Of a DNA stretch of 42,455 nt, positions 35,776-42,455 are shown one piece after another; position 1 is the stretch's first letter, and every line of letters begins with the position of its first letter. The notes under the pieces were generated by a model that had not been told where the DNA came from, did not search any database, and worked only from the letters and a program-made list of their open reading frames with translations. Origin of the DNA: Pseudolabrys sp. (GTDB taxonomy: Bacteria > Pseudomonadota > Alphaproteobacteria > Rhizobiales > Xanthobacteraceae). The stretch lies in contig JAURVZ010000031.1 in NCBI GenBank assembly GCA_030655215.1, positions 1 through 42,455 of the forward strand. The letters run 5' to 3'. The position numbers and the translations under genes are program-made.

Positions 35776-37104
35776 GTGAGCCTGACCCCGCTGACCGCCC
35801 GCGTCTCCGGCCCGATTACCGGCAATATCCGGGTTCCCGGAGATAAATCGATCTCTCACCGGGCGCTGATCCTCGGCGCCATGACGGTCGGCGAAACGAC
35901 GATCTCCGGCCTGCTGGAGGGCGACGACGTCCTGAACACGGCCAAGGCCATGGGCGCGCTGGGCGCCAAGGTCGAGCGCCTGGGCGATGGTAACTGGCGG
36001 ATTCACGGCGTCGGCGTCGGCGGCTTTGCCCAGCCGGATGAACCGCTCGATTTCGGCAATTCCGGCACCGGATGCCGGCTGGTGATCGGCGCGGTCGCCG
36101 GCTGCGGCATTACCGTGACCTTCGATGGCGACGCGAGCCTGCGCAGCCGGCCGATGAAGCGGGTGCTGGACCCGCTCGGGCAAATGGGCGCCCGGGTGGT
36201 CGAAGCCGCCGCGGGCGGCCGATTGCCGCTGACGCTGCAAGGCGCGGTCGACCCGCTGCCGCTGGAATACGAATCGCCGGTGCCGTCGGCGCAGCTCAAG
36301 TCGGCGGTGCTGCTGGCGGGGCTGAATGCGCCCGGCGAAACCATTGTGATCGAGGTCGAGGCGACGCGCGATCATACCGAGAAGCTGCTCAAGCACTTCG
36401 GCGCCAAAATCGTCACCAAGCCGCATGGCGATCACGGTCGCCGCATCGTCCTGCAGGGCCAGCCCGAGCTGGAGCCGGCGCATGTGTCGGTGCCGGCCGA
36501 TCCGTCCTCGGCGTCGTTTCCGCTGGTTGCGGCCCTGATCGTGCCGGGTTCCGATTTGATACTGCACTCGGTGATGCTCAATCCGCTGCGCACCGGCCTG
36601 TTCACGACCTTGCGCGAGATGGGCGCCAGCATCGAAGAGCTGGAGAAGAAGGACGAGGGCGAGGAGACGGCGAATCTGCGCGTGCGCACGTCAGCGCTGA
36701 AGGGCGTCGACGTGCCGGCGGCGCGGGCGCCGGCGATGATCGACGAATATCTCATTCTCGCCGTGGCCGCGGCCTTTGCCGAAGGGCCAACGCGGATGAA
36801 TGGGTTGAAGGAATTGCGCGTCAAGGAGAGCGACCGGCTGGAAGCGACCGCGGCGATGCTGCGCGTCAATGGCGTCAAGGTCGACATCGAAGGCGACGAC
36901 ATGATCGTGCACGGCATGGGCGCGACCGGCGTGCCGGGCGGTGGTGAAGTTGCCACCCATATGGATCATCGTATTGCGATGTCGGCTTTGATGATGGGGC
37001 TGGCCAGTATCAGCCCGGTGCGCATCGACGACTCGGCGTTTATCGCGACCAGCTTTCCGGGGTTTGTTGAGTTGATGCGCGGGTTGGGGGCGGATCTCGC
37101 ATGA
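35776..37104 (+). CDS. aroA: 3-phosphoshikimate 1-carboxyvinyltransferase (EPSP synthase), class II-like
   Basis: Transfers enolpyruvyl from PEP to shikimate-3-phosphate in aromatic amino-acid synthesis. It has 442 residues. PEP/S3P motifs: [80 protein letters not shown] and LRVKESDRL. The overall pattern follows the Agrobacterium CP4-type class II enzymes. At the position where CP4 has Ala in FGNAATG this protein has Gly (FGNSGTG), as in sensitive enzymes. GTG start with AAGGA 8 nt upstream. It is followed by the family E repeat and cmk. Confidence 0.97.
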   Translation: MSLTPLTARVSGPITGNIRVPGDKSISHRALILGAMTVGETTISGLLEGDDVLNTAKAMGALGAKVERLGDGNWRIHGVGVGGFAQPDEPLDFGNSGTGCRLVIGAVAGCGITVTFDGDASLRSRPMKRVLDPLGQMGARVVEAAAGGRLPLTLQGAVDPLPLEYESPVPSAQLKSAVLLAGLNAPGETIVIEVEATRDHTEKLLKHFGAKIVTKPHGDHGRRIVLQGQPELEPAHVSVPADPSSASFPLVAALIVPGSDLILHSVMLNPLRTGLFTTLREMGASIEELEKKDEGEETANLRVRTSALKGVDVPAARAPAMIDEYLILAVAAAFAEGPTRMNGLKELRVKESDRLEATAAMLRVNGVKVDIEGDDMIVHGMGATGVPGGGEVATHMDHRIAMSALMMGLASISPVRIDDSAFIATSFPGFVELMRGLGADLA

Positions 37105-37130
37105 GCAGGAATCTCACCGCGCCTTTCTTC

Positions 37131-37274
37131 CTTATCCCTCCCCTGAAAGGGGAGGGTCGTCCGCCGCAACGCAGTGAAGGCGGACGGGGTGGGGTCATCT
37201 CTCAGTTTGACCACGCCCCCATGCGGCTTCTCGCTTTGCGAGAAGCCACCCTCCCCCTGCGGGGGAGGGATAAG
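37131..37274. repeat. Palindromic dispersed repeat, family E (144 bp)
   Basis: Perfect inverted 13-bp ends CTTATCCCTCCCC (37131-37143) and GGGGAGGGATAAG (37262-37274). Three internal hairpins: CCCTCCCC/GGGGAGGG (near 37137), GGCTTCTCGC/GCGAGAAGCC (near 37224), and CCCTCCCCC-tgc-GGGGGAGGG (near 37249-37269). It fills the space between aroA and cmk, and its right edge contains the cmk Shine-Dalgarno. Confidence 0.92.
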
Positions 37275-37276
37275 AA

Positions 37277-37903
37277 GTGATCATCGCTATCGACGGACCG
37301 GCCGCATCCGGCAAAGGCACCGTCAGCAAGAGATTGGCCGCGCATTACGGCCTGCGCCATCTCGATACCGGGCTGCTGTATCGCGCCGTTGCCAAGACGG
37401 TGCTCGACAGCGGCAAGAAGCCTGACGATACGGAAGCTGCCATTGCCGCGGCGACGGCGCTCGATCCGGCAAATTTTGACGAAGCGGCCTTGAAGAGCGC
37501 AGTGGTTGGTGAAGCGGCGTCTTATGTCTCGGCCATCCCTGAGGTACGCGCCGCTCTCGTCGCTTATCAGCGGGATTTTGCCGCCACGGCGCCGGGCGCG
37601 GTGCTTGACGGCCGCGACATCGGCACGGTCATTTGTCCCGACGCCGACGTGAAGATCTTCGTCACGGCGGCGCCTGAAGTGCGCGCTCATCGCCGCGCCA
37701 AGGAATATGCCGCTGCCGGCAAGGATGGTGACGAGGCAACAGTGCTGGCCGATATCCGCAAGCGCGACGAGCGCGACAGCAACCGTTCGGCGTCACCGCT
37801 CAAGCAAGCCGATGATGCGGTGCTGCTCGATACGACAAATTTGAATGTCGAGCAGGCTGTCGCCGCCGCGATCGCAATTGTTGAGCGCAACAAGAAACGC
37901 TAG
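37277..37903 (+). CDS. cmk: Cytidylate kinase
   Basis: Phosphorylates CMP and dCMP with ATP. The 208-residue protein has the P-loop [12 protein letters not shown] at its start, the substrate motif [11 protein letters not shown], and [20 protein letters not shown] followed by the LID region RAKEY...DERDSNR. It starts at GTG (37277), directly as family members do with MIIAIDG. The ribosome site GGAGGG (37264-37269) is the 3' arm of the last hairpin of the family E repeat. The stop overlaps the convergent cysN stop in CTAG (37900-37903). The usual downstream partner rpsA is 3.8 kb away. Confidence 0.97.
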   Translation: MIIAIDGPAASGKGTVSKRLAAHYGLRHLDTGLLYRAVAKTVLDSGKKPDDTEAAIAAATALDPANFDEAALKSAVVGEAASYVSAIPEVRAALVAYQRDFAATAPGAVLDGRDIGTVICPDADVKIFVTAAPEVRAHRRAKEYAAAGKDGDEATVLADIRKRDERDSNRSASPLKQADDAVLLDTTNLNVEQAVAAAIAIVERNKKR

Positions 37904-39468
37904 CGCCGCCCCCACGGCACCAGCGCCCAGGCGCGTTCGTGGAAATAATACAGCGCGAACTTCACGGTGATCTCCGCCGCGGTAATCGATGCGGCGAGAT
38001 GCGCATTGCCGGTGATGTAATAGGCAATGGCGAAAGTCGCGACGCTGCCGGTCGTGCGCCAGATCACCGCCTTGGCGAAAGAGCGACGTTTGCGCGGTGT
38101 ACCGAACAGATGCGTGCGCTCTTCGATCTTGCCGGCAATCGCCTTGCTTGATGCAGGCGCGGTCGCGCCCTCGATCAGACCCATCGCCACCGTGTCCAGC
38201 GTTTCAGCATCGATCAGAATGAAGCTGCCGGTGTCGCGGTTGTCGTCATAAGGATCGGCCGCGAGCGGACGATCCAGTTCGAGCGTGCACAGGCCGAATT
38301 CATTGCTCAGCAGGCTCTCGGCCGGCTTCAACGCTGCATCGTCGGCAAGGTCGATCAGTTTGATCGGTCCGGCGATGCGCGCGGCGGCTTTCGCGGTGCC
38401 GAGCTTGATGTGATAGCGGCCGCCGGGCGCCAGCGTGCCCTGGCCCATCCAGAAAATGCGGGCGTCAAAGCGATCCGATACGATGGCGGGCGCTGAGGCT
38501 TCAGCAATAATATCGCCGCGTGAAGCATCGACATCTTCGGTCAAAGTCAGCGTGACCGACTGACCGATACCCGCATGACTGAGCACGCCATTGGCGGTGA
38601 TGATTTCCTTGATGCGCGTACGCTGGCCGGAGGGCTGCACGACGATTTCAAGTCCGGGCACCACATCGCCACCGGCGATCAGGCCGCAATAGCCGCGGAA
38701 TTCCGCCGTCGGCCGCGAGACCCACTGCACGGCCATGCGGAATGGTGTCTCCGAAGCGCGCGGCGTTGCATCGACCGTCTCCAGTTTCTCAAGCAATGTC
38801 GGGCCGCGATACCAGTCCATCGCCCTGGAGCGATGAACGACGTTGTCGCCCTTCTTCGCCGATACCGGGATGAAGGTCAGTTCAACGTCGCCGAGGCGCT
38901 CGGCAAAGTCGCGGAAGTCGCGCTCGATCGCCGCAAAGCCAGCCTTCGAATAGCCGATGATATCCATCTTATTGATGGCGACGACGAGATGACGGACGCC
39001 GAGCGTCGCCGCGATCAGCGCATGGCGCCGCGTCTGCTGCGTCAGGCCGGACTGCGCATTGATCAGCAGCAGCGCCAGTTCGGCGGTCGAAGCGCCCGTC
39101 GCCATGTTGCGGGTGTACTGCTCATGGCCCGGCGCATCGGCGACGATGAATTTGCGTTTGCGTGTCGCGAAGAAACGATAGGCGAGATCGATGGTGATCT
39201 TCTGCTCGCGTTCGGCGGCAAGGCCATCGAACAGCAGCGAGAAGTCGAGTGTGTCTTCGGGTCCGGTGAGCTGGCCGGTGTCCTTACGCAAGGTTTCGAT
39301 CTGATCGTCCGGCACCAGTCCGGCATCGAACAGCAGGCGTCCGAGCAGGCTCGATTTGCCGTGATCGACAGAGCCGCAGGCAATGAAGCGCAGCAGGCTC
39401 TTATGCTCGTGTTCGTAGAGGACGGCGTCGCGCGCTGTGGCTTCGGGATCGTTCACCAGCAGAGTCAT
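37900..39468 (-). CDS. cysN: Sulfate adenylyltransferase GTPase subunit CysN fused to a DUF2061 membrane domain
   Basis: GTPase subunit of ATP sulfurylase, activating the CysD adenylyltransferase to form APS. Of 522 residues, 1-455 are CysN: G1 [13 protein letters not shown]3 DAPGHEQY, G4 NKMD, then beta-barrel domains with [13 protein letters not shown]. The last 64 residues (459-522) do not belong to CysN and are not an APS kinase. They contain a hydrophobic segment and the DUF2061 pattern [40 protein letters not shown]. It overlaps cysD by 1 nt (TGATG at 39466-39470) and the convergent cmk by 4 nt. Confidence 0.95.
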   Translation of the reverse strand: MTLLVNDPEATARDAVLYEHEHKSLLRFIACGSVDHGKSSLLGRLLFDAGLVPDDQIETLRKDTGQLTGPEDTLDFSLLFDGLAAEREQKITIDLAYRFFATRKRKFIVADAPGHEQYTRNMATGASTAELALLLINAQSGLTQQTRRHALIAATLGVRHLVVAINKMDIIGYSKAGFAAIERDFRDFAERLGDVELTFIPVSAKKGDNVVHRSRAMDWYRGPTLLEKLETVDATPRASETPFRMAVQWVSRPTAEFRGYCGLIAGGDVVPGLEIVVQPSGQRTRIKEIITANGVLSHAGIGQSVTLTLTEDVDASRGDIIAEASAPAIVSDRFDARIFWMGQGTLAPGGRYHIKLGTAKAAARIAGPIKLIDLADDAALKPAESLLSNEFGLCTLELDRPLAADPYDDNRDTGSFILIDAETLDTVAMGLIEGATAPASSKAIAGKIEERTHLFGTPRKRRSFAKAVIWRTTGSVATFAIAYYITGNAHLAASITAAEITVKFALYYFHERAWALVPWGRR

Positions 39469-40394
39469 CAGAAATAGCCTTCCTGCTTCTTGCGCTCCAT
39501 CGAGGCGGCGCCGTCCTTGTCGATGACGCGGTCACGCCGCTCGGAGAAGCGGCTGTCCAAAGTCTCGCGGACGATGTCCTCGAGACTTGTCGCGGTTGAA
39601 TCGATGGCGCCGGTGAGCGGATAACAGCCGAGCGTGCGGAAGCGCACGTTGCGGATTTCCGGCACTTCGCCGGGCTCAAGCGGCAGGCGGTCGTCATCGA
39701 CCATGATCATCGTGCCGCCGCGGCTGACGACAGGGCGCGGCTTGGCGAAATAGAGCGGCACGACGGGGATGTTTTCGCGCAGGATGTAGAGCCAGACATC
39801 GAGCTCGGTCCAGTTCGACAGCGGAAACACGCGGATGCTTTCGCCCTTGCGCTTCTCGGCGTTGAACAGCCGCCACGGCTCAGGCCGCTGACGCTTCGGA
39901 TCCCAGCGGTGATGCGCATTGCGGAAGGAGAAGATGCGTTCCTTGGCGCGTGATTTGTCTTCGTCGCGGCGCGCACCGCCAATGGCGGCGTCAAAGCCGT
40001 AGTGATCGAGCGCCTGGCGCAAGCCTTGCGTCTTCATCACATCGGTATGCAACTCGGAGCCATGCGTGATCGGGCCGATGCCGCGTTTCACGCCGCCCTG
40101 ATTGATATGCACGATCAGATCGAGGCCGAGATCCTTGGCGCGTTGATCGCGAAATTCGATCATCTCGCGAAACTTCCACGTCGTATCGACATGAAGGATC
40201 GGGAATGGCGGCCTGCCCGGATAGAAGGCCTTCATGGCAAGATGCAGCAGCACCGCCGAGTCCTTGCCGATCGAATAGAGCATCACCGGCTTTTCGGTTT
40301 CGGCGACAACCTCGCGCATGATGTGAATGCTCTCGGACTCAAGCTGGTCGAGATAGCTGGTGCGCGCTTGCAGTGTGGTGGTCTGGGCATTCAT
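39468..40394 (-). CDS. cysD: Sulfate adenylyltransferase subunit CysD
   Basis: Catalytic subunit of ATP sulfurylase: ATP + sulfate gives APS and pyrophosphate. 308 residues in the PAPS reductase-like PP-loop superfamily. PP-loop [21 protein letters not shown], then [34 protein letters not shown] and [15 protein letters not shown]. The start at 40394 (MNAQTTTLQ) is the one overlapping the cysH stop as ATGA (40391-40394); a longer frame upstream is not needed. Coupled to cysN downstream. Confidence 0.97.
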   Translation of the reverse strand: MNAQTTTLQARTSYLDQLESESIHIMREVVAETEKPVMLYSIGKDSAVLLHLAMKAFYPGRPPFPILHVDTTWKFREMIEFRDQRAKDLGLDLIVHINQGGVKRGIGPITHGSELHTDVMKTQGLRQALDHYGFDAAIGGARRDEDKSRAKERIFSFRNAHHRWDPKRQRPEPWRLFNAEKRKGESIRVFPLSNWTELDVWLYILRENIPVVPLYFAKPRPVVSRGGTMIMVDDDRLPLEPGEVPEIRNVRFRTLGCYPLTGAIDSTATSLEDIVRETLDSRFSERRDRVIDKDGAASMERKKQEGYF

Positions 40395-41200
40395 GATTTT
40401 TGTTCTTCTATAATTCGTGCACGGGCGGCGAGGTGCAGCGGGTTGGCGTGCAGGCCGCATTCATTCTTGCCTTCGTCTTCCCACCACCAGCGCCCGGCGC
40501 GCTCCGGCTCGCCGGGAGCGACTGCGCGGGTGCAAGGCGCGCAGCCAATGGAGAGGAAGCCATGCGCGTGCAGCGTGTTAACGGGCACGTTGTGCTGCTT
40601 GGCGAAGTCGACGGCGCGCTCGCGCGTCCAGTCGAACAGCGGATTGATCTTGATCAGGCCGCGCGCGCCATCGCGCTCAGCGAAAGCGACGGCCGCGCGA
40701 TGCTGCGATTGGTCGGCGCGCAAGCCGGTGACCCAGCCTGCGGCGCCGGCGAGCGCGCGGTTGAGCGGCTCGACCTTGCGGACATGGCAGCACGACTGAC
40801 GCGCGGCGACGGAGGCGCGAAAGCCGTTGGCGCCTTGCGCATCGATCAGCGCTTCAAGCGCGCTGCGCTCGGGCACAATCGCGGCGATGCGGCGGCCATA
40901 GCGCTGTTCGGTCGCCGCCCAGACGTTATGGGTCTCTCCAAACAGCCGCCCGGTATCGAGCGTCACCAGATCGATGGCGAGGTTCTGCGAGAGAATGGCG
41001 TGGCCGATGGTCTGATCTTCGAGGCCAAAGCTGGTGGTGAAGACCAGCGGGCCTTCTATCGCGGCGCGCGCCGCGGCAACGCGCTCGAACAAATCCTTTG
41101 AGGCGGCAGCCGCCGACAGCCGCTCGCTCAGCCTTTTGGCCAGAACGGCGGGGTCTTCGGTGCCCAGAGGGCGGGGAACTATGGCGGCGAGGGTCGGCAT
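40391..41200 (-). CDS. cysH: Adenylylsulfate (APS) reductase
   Basis: Reduces activated sulfate to sulfite. The 269-residue protein has two Cys-Cys motifs ([11 protein letters not shown] and GCAPCTRA) that coordinate a [4Fe-4S] cluster in the plant/bacterial APS-specific type, so PAPS and an APS kinase are not required. The PP-loop-like N-domain has [27 protein letters not shown] and RYG. The C-terminal ECGLH motif carries the nucleophilic Cys. It leads the cysH-cysD-cysN operon and is coupled to cysD. Sulfite reductase genes are not in the window. Confidence 0.96.
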   Translation of the reverse strand: MPTLAAIVPRPLGTEDPAVLAKRLSERLSAAAASKDLFERVAAARAAIEGPLVFTTSFGLEDQTIGHAILSQNLAIDLVTLDTGRLFGETHNVWAATEQRYGRRIAAIVPERSALEALIDAQGANGFRASVAARQSCCHVRKVEPLNRALAGAAGWVTGLRADQSQHRAAVAFAERDGARGLIKINPLFDWTRERAVDFAKQHNVPVNTLHAHGFLSIGCAPCTRAVAPGEPERAGRWWWEDEGKNECGLHANPLHLAARARIIEEQKS

Positions 41201-41702
41201 AAGCGGCTAATTTTCAGCTAGAACGCTACGCAACTTCACCTTGCATAGAATGCTTCAAATCACCGGCGCAATAAGTGTTTGAAAAATAACATATAATTCT
41301 AAATTCGGCGGATAGCGGGGCAATCTGTTCCACATTCCGCGCCCGAGTCGAAACGGCGCGACGCCTCAACCGCGGCCTCCCCCGGTGCGCCAGTAGCCGC
41401 ACGCTGCAAAGGCTTCTTGCCGCTTTGCGCAGTGTTCGCTATAGAAACCGCAATTCGGGCCGCTTTCGTTTTCGTCGAAGCATCCTGGACGGGCCGGTGA
41501 AGCGTTCAACGCGCACCGATGTTGGAGGACAAAAGCCCCGTCCGTGTTTCGCCGTATGGCGCCCGTTGCACTGATCAATCGTTCCGAACGTACGGCGTTA
41601 GCGCCGGCCTTCCGGATTTCCGGGGGTCGCCGAAGGTCTGTGGACCTTTGGCCCGCATGTTTGGAACGCCATTCAAACCCGCCGGCGCACACAGGAGACT
41701 AC
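41201..41702. other. cysH-rpsA divergent region with rpsA leader
   Basis: About 500 bp without a convincing gene. The part next to cysH (41270-41310) is AT-rich (AAAAATAACATATAATTCTAAATT), a probable promoter for the cys operon. Near rpsA is a hairpin at 41629-41652 (GCC..AAGGTC-TGTG-GACCTT..GGC), 50 nt before the ATG. A 72-codon frame from 41519 overlaps the rpsA start and is not supported. Confidence 0.55.
41629..41652 (+). promoter_or_regulatory. Leader hairpin upstream of rpsA
   Basis: GCC-g-AAGGTC and GACCTT-t-GGC pair around a TGTG loop (10 pairs including one G:T). It lies about 50 nt before the rpsA ATG. S1 in E. coli represses its own mRNA through leader hairpins, so this is a candidate element, but the same structure could be incidental. 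Confidence 0.4.
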
Positions 41703-42455
41703 ATGGCTACTGCCACTGCTCAAAATCCGTCGCGTGAAGATTTCGCGGCAATGCTCGACGAGTCGTTCCAGACCGGCAACCTGCAAGAAGGTTCGGTCAT
41801 CAAGGGCATCGTCGTCGGCATCGAAAAAGATATGGCCGTCATCGACGTCGGCTTGAAGACTGAAGGCCGCGTTGCGGTCCGTGAATTTCAGGGTCCCGGC
41901 CGTACCGGTGAGCTGAAGATCGGCGACGAAGTCGAAGTCTACCTGGAGCGCGTCGAGAATGCGCTCGGTGAGGCCGTTCTGTCGCGCGACAAAGCCCGCC
42001 GTGAAGAAAGCTGGGGCAAGCTCGAGAAGGGCTTCACTGACAACCAGAAGGTCACCGGCGTTATCTTCAATCAGGTCAAGGGTGGTTTCACCGTCGATCT
42101 CGACGGCGCCGTCGCCTTCCTGCCGCGCTCGCAGGTCGACATTCGTCCGATCCGCGACGTCACGCCGCTGATGAACGTTCCGCAGCAGTTCCAGATCCTC
42201 AAGATGGATCGCCGCCGCGGCAACATCGTCGTCTCGCGCCGTACCGTTCTCGAAGAGACGCGCGCCGAACAGCGCCAGGAACTTGTCCAGAACCTTGAAG
42301 AAGGTCAGGTCATCGACGGCGTCGTCAAGAACATCACCGATTACGGTGCGTTCGTTGATCTCGGCGGCATTGACGGCCTGCTGCACGTCACCGACATCGC
42401 GTGGCGCCGCGTCAATCACCCGACCGAAGTGCTCAATATCGGCCAGTCGGTGAAG
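41703..42455 (+). CDS. rpsA: 30S ribosomal protein S1, 3'-truncated by the window edge
   Basis: mRNA-binding ribosomal protein with repeated S1 domains. The frame is open from the ATG at 41703 to the window end (251 codons, in frame at 42455), so about 310 residues are missing of a normal ~560. The visible part contains two to three S1 repeats, beginning GSVIKGIVVGIEKDMAVIDVGLKTEGRV, then KVTGVIFNQVKGGFTVDLDGAVAFLPRSQVD, and GQVIDGVVKNITDYGAFVDLGGIDGLLH. The ribosome site AGGAG lies 6 nt upstream. Normally it directly follows cmk; here cysHDN lies between. Confidence 0.97.
   Translation, partial: MATATAQNPSREDFAAMLDESFQTGNLQEGSVIKGIVVGIEKDMAVIDVGLKTEGRVAVREFQGPGRTGELKIGDEVEVYLERVENALGEAVLSRDKARREESWGKLEKGFTDNQKVTGVIFNQVKGGFTVDLDGAVAFLPRSQVDIRPIRDVTPLMNVPQQFQILKMDRRRGNIVVSRRTVLEETRAEQRQELVQNLEEGQVIDGVVKNITDYGAFVDLGGIDGLLHVTDIAWRRVNHPTEVLNIGQSVK

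Noticed and set aside
37900..39468. CysN-CysC (NodQ-like) bifunctional enzyme
   Set aside because: The C-terminal part has no APS-kinase P-loop; it is a short hydrophobic DUF2061-like segment.
41201..41400. SAM-II or similar riboswitch upstream of cysH
   Set aside because: I could not recognise the conserved core of any sulfur-related riboswitch; only an AT-rich promoter-like patch is visible.
41519..41737. 72-codon plus-strand frame before rpsA
   Set aside because: It overlaps the rpsA start in another frame and has no recognisable motif, although GGAGG-like sequence lies near its start.

Overview
The window is a GC-rich, almost entirely housekeeping segment of an alphaproteobacterial chromosome. 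It most resembles the Hyphomicrobiales (Rhizobiales), near Bradyrhizobium, Rhodopseudomonas or Xanthobacteraceae-type genomes. The evidence is gene order (dnaK-dnaJ-pmtA, lptC-lptA-lptB-rpoN-hpf-ptsN, aroA-cmk), lineage-typical families (DUF1150, DUF1236, DUF2244, TIGR02300, NDUFA9-like), a CP4-like class II EPSP synthase, a ROSE-type RNA thermometer before a small heat-shock gene, and several palindromic repeat families of the kind scattered through these genomes. I assigned it from the sequence alone, without database searches.

Layout. 1-5915 (+): 3' end of dnaK, dnaJ, a phospholipid N-methyltransferase, an FMN reductase, pyrF, a DUF1330 protein and dapB. 5912-9567 (-): gpmI, a glycine-zipper DUF1236 protein, an Ada/Ogt-like DNA repair protein and a DUF2244 membrane protein. 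9590-10369 (+): nth. 10366-19935 (-): an EI24/CysZ-like membrane protein, a YiiX-like NlpC/P60 protein, the operon infC-rpmI-rplT-pheS-pheT (listed in transcription order), and two tandem paralogous glycosyltransferases. 19999-25871: alpha/beta hydrolase (+), queG and a GST (-), uppP (+), an FMN-dependent 2-hydroxy-acid dehydrogenase and an NDUFA9-like protein (-). 26045-32292 (+): tRNA-Leu(CAG), rnd, then lptC-lptA-lptB-rpoN-hpf-ptsN, which joins LPS transport with sigma-54 and nitrogen PTS control. 32384-33270 (-): DUF1150 and hsp20 under a ROSE leader and a heat-shock promoter. 33726-35625: a SleB-type cell wall hydrolase (+), tRNA-Ala(GGC) (-) and a TIGR02300 acidic protein (-). 35776-37903 (+): aroA-cmk. 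37900-41200 (-): cysH-cysD-cysN for assimilatory sulfate reduction. 41703-end (+): the 5' part of rpsA.

The interest lies mostly in expression control and genome architecture. infC appears to start at ATT, which hides its first 62 codons from conventional ORF calling. The Shine-Dalgarno of cmk is buried in the terminal hairpin of a repeat. hsp20 has a recognisable ROSE thermometer. CysN carries a C-terminal DUF2061 membrane domain. The cysHDN cluster separates cmk from rpsA. Five of the seven convergent gene junctions share a 4-nt overlapping stop, and the other two hold hairpin terminators. Five palindromic repeat families (seven copies) sit at gene ends. I saw no CRISPR array, insertion sequence, prophage, defence island or biosynthetic cluster.
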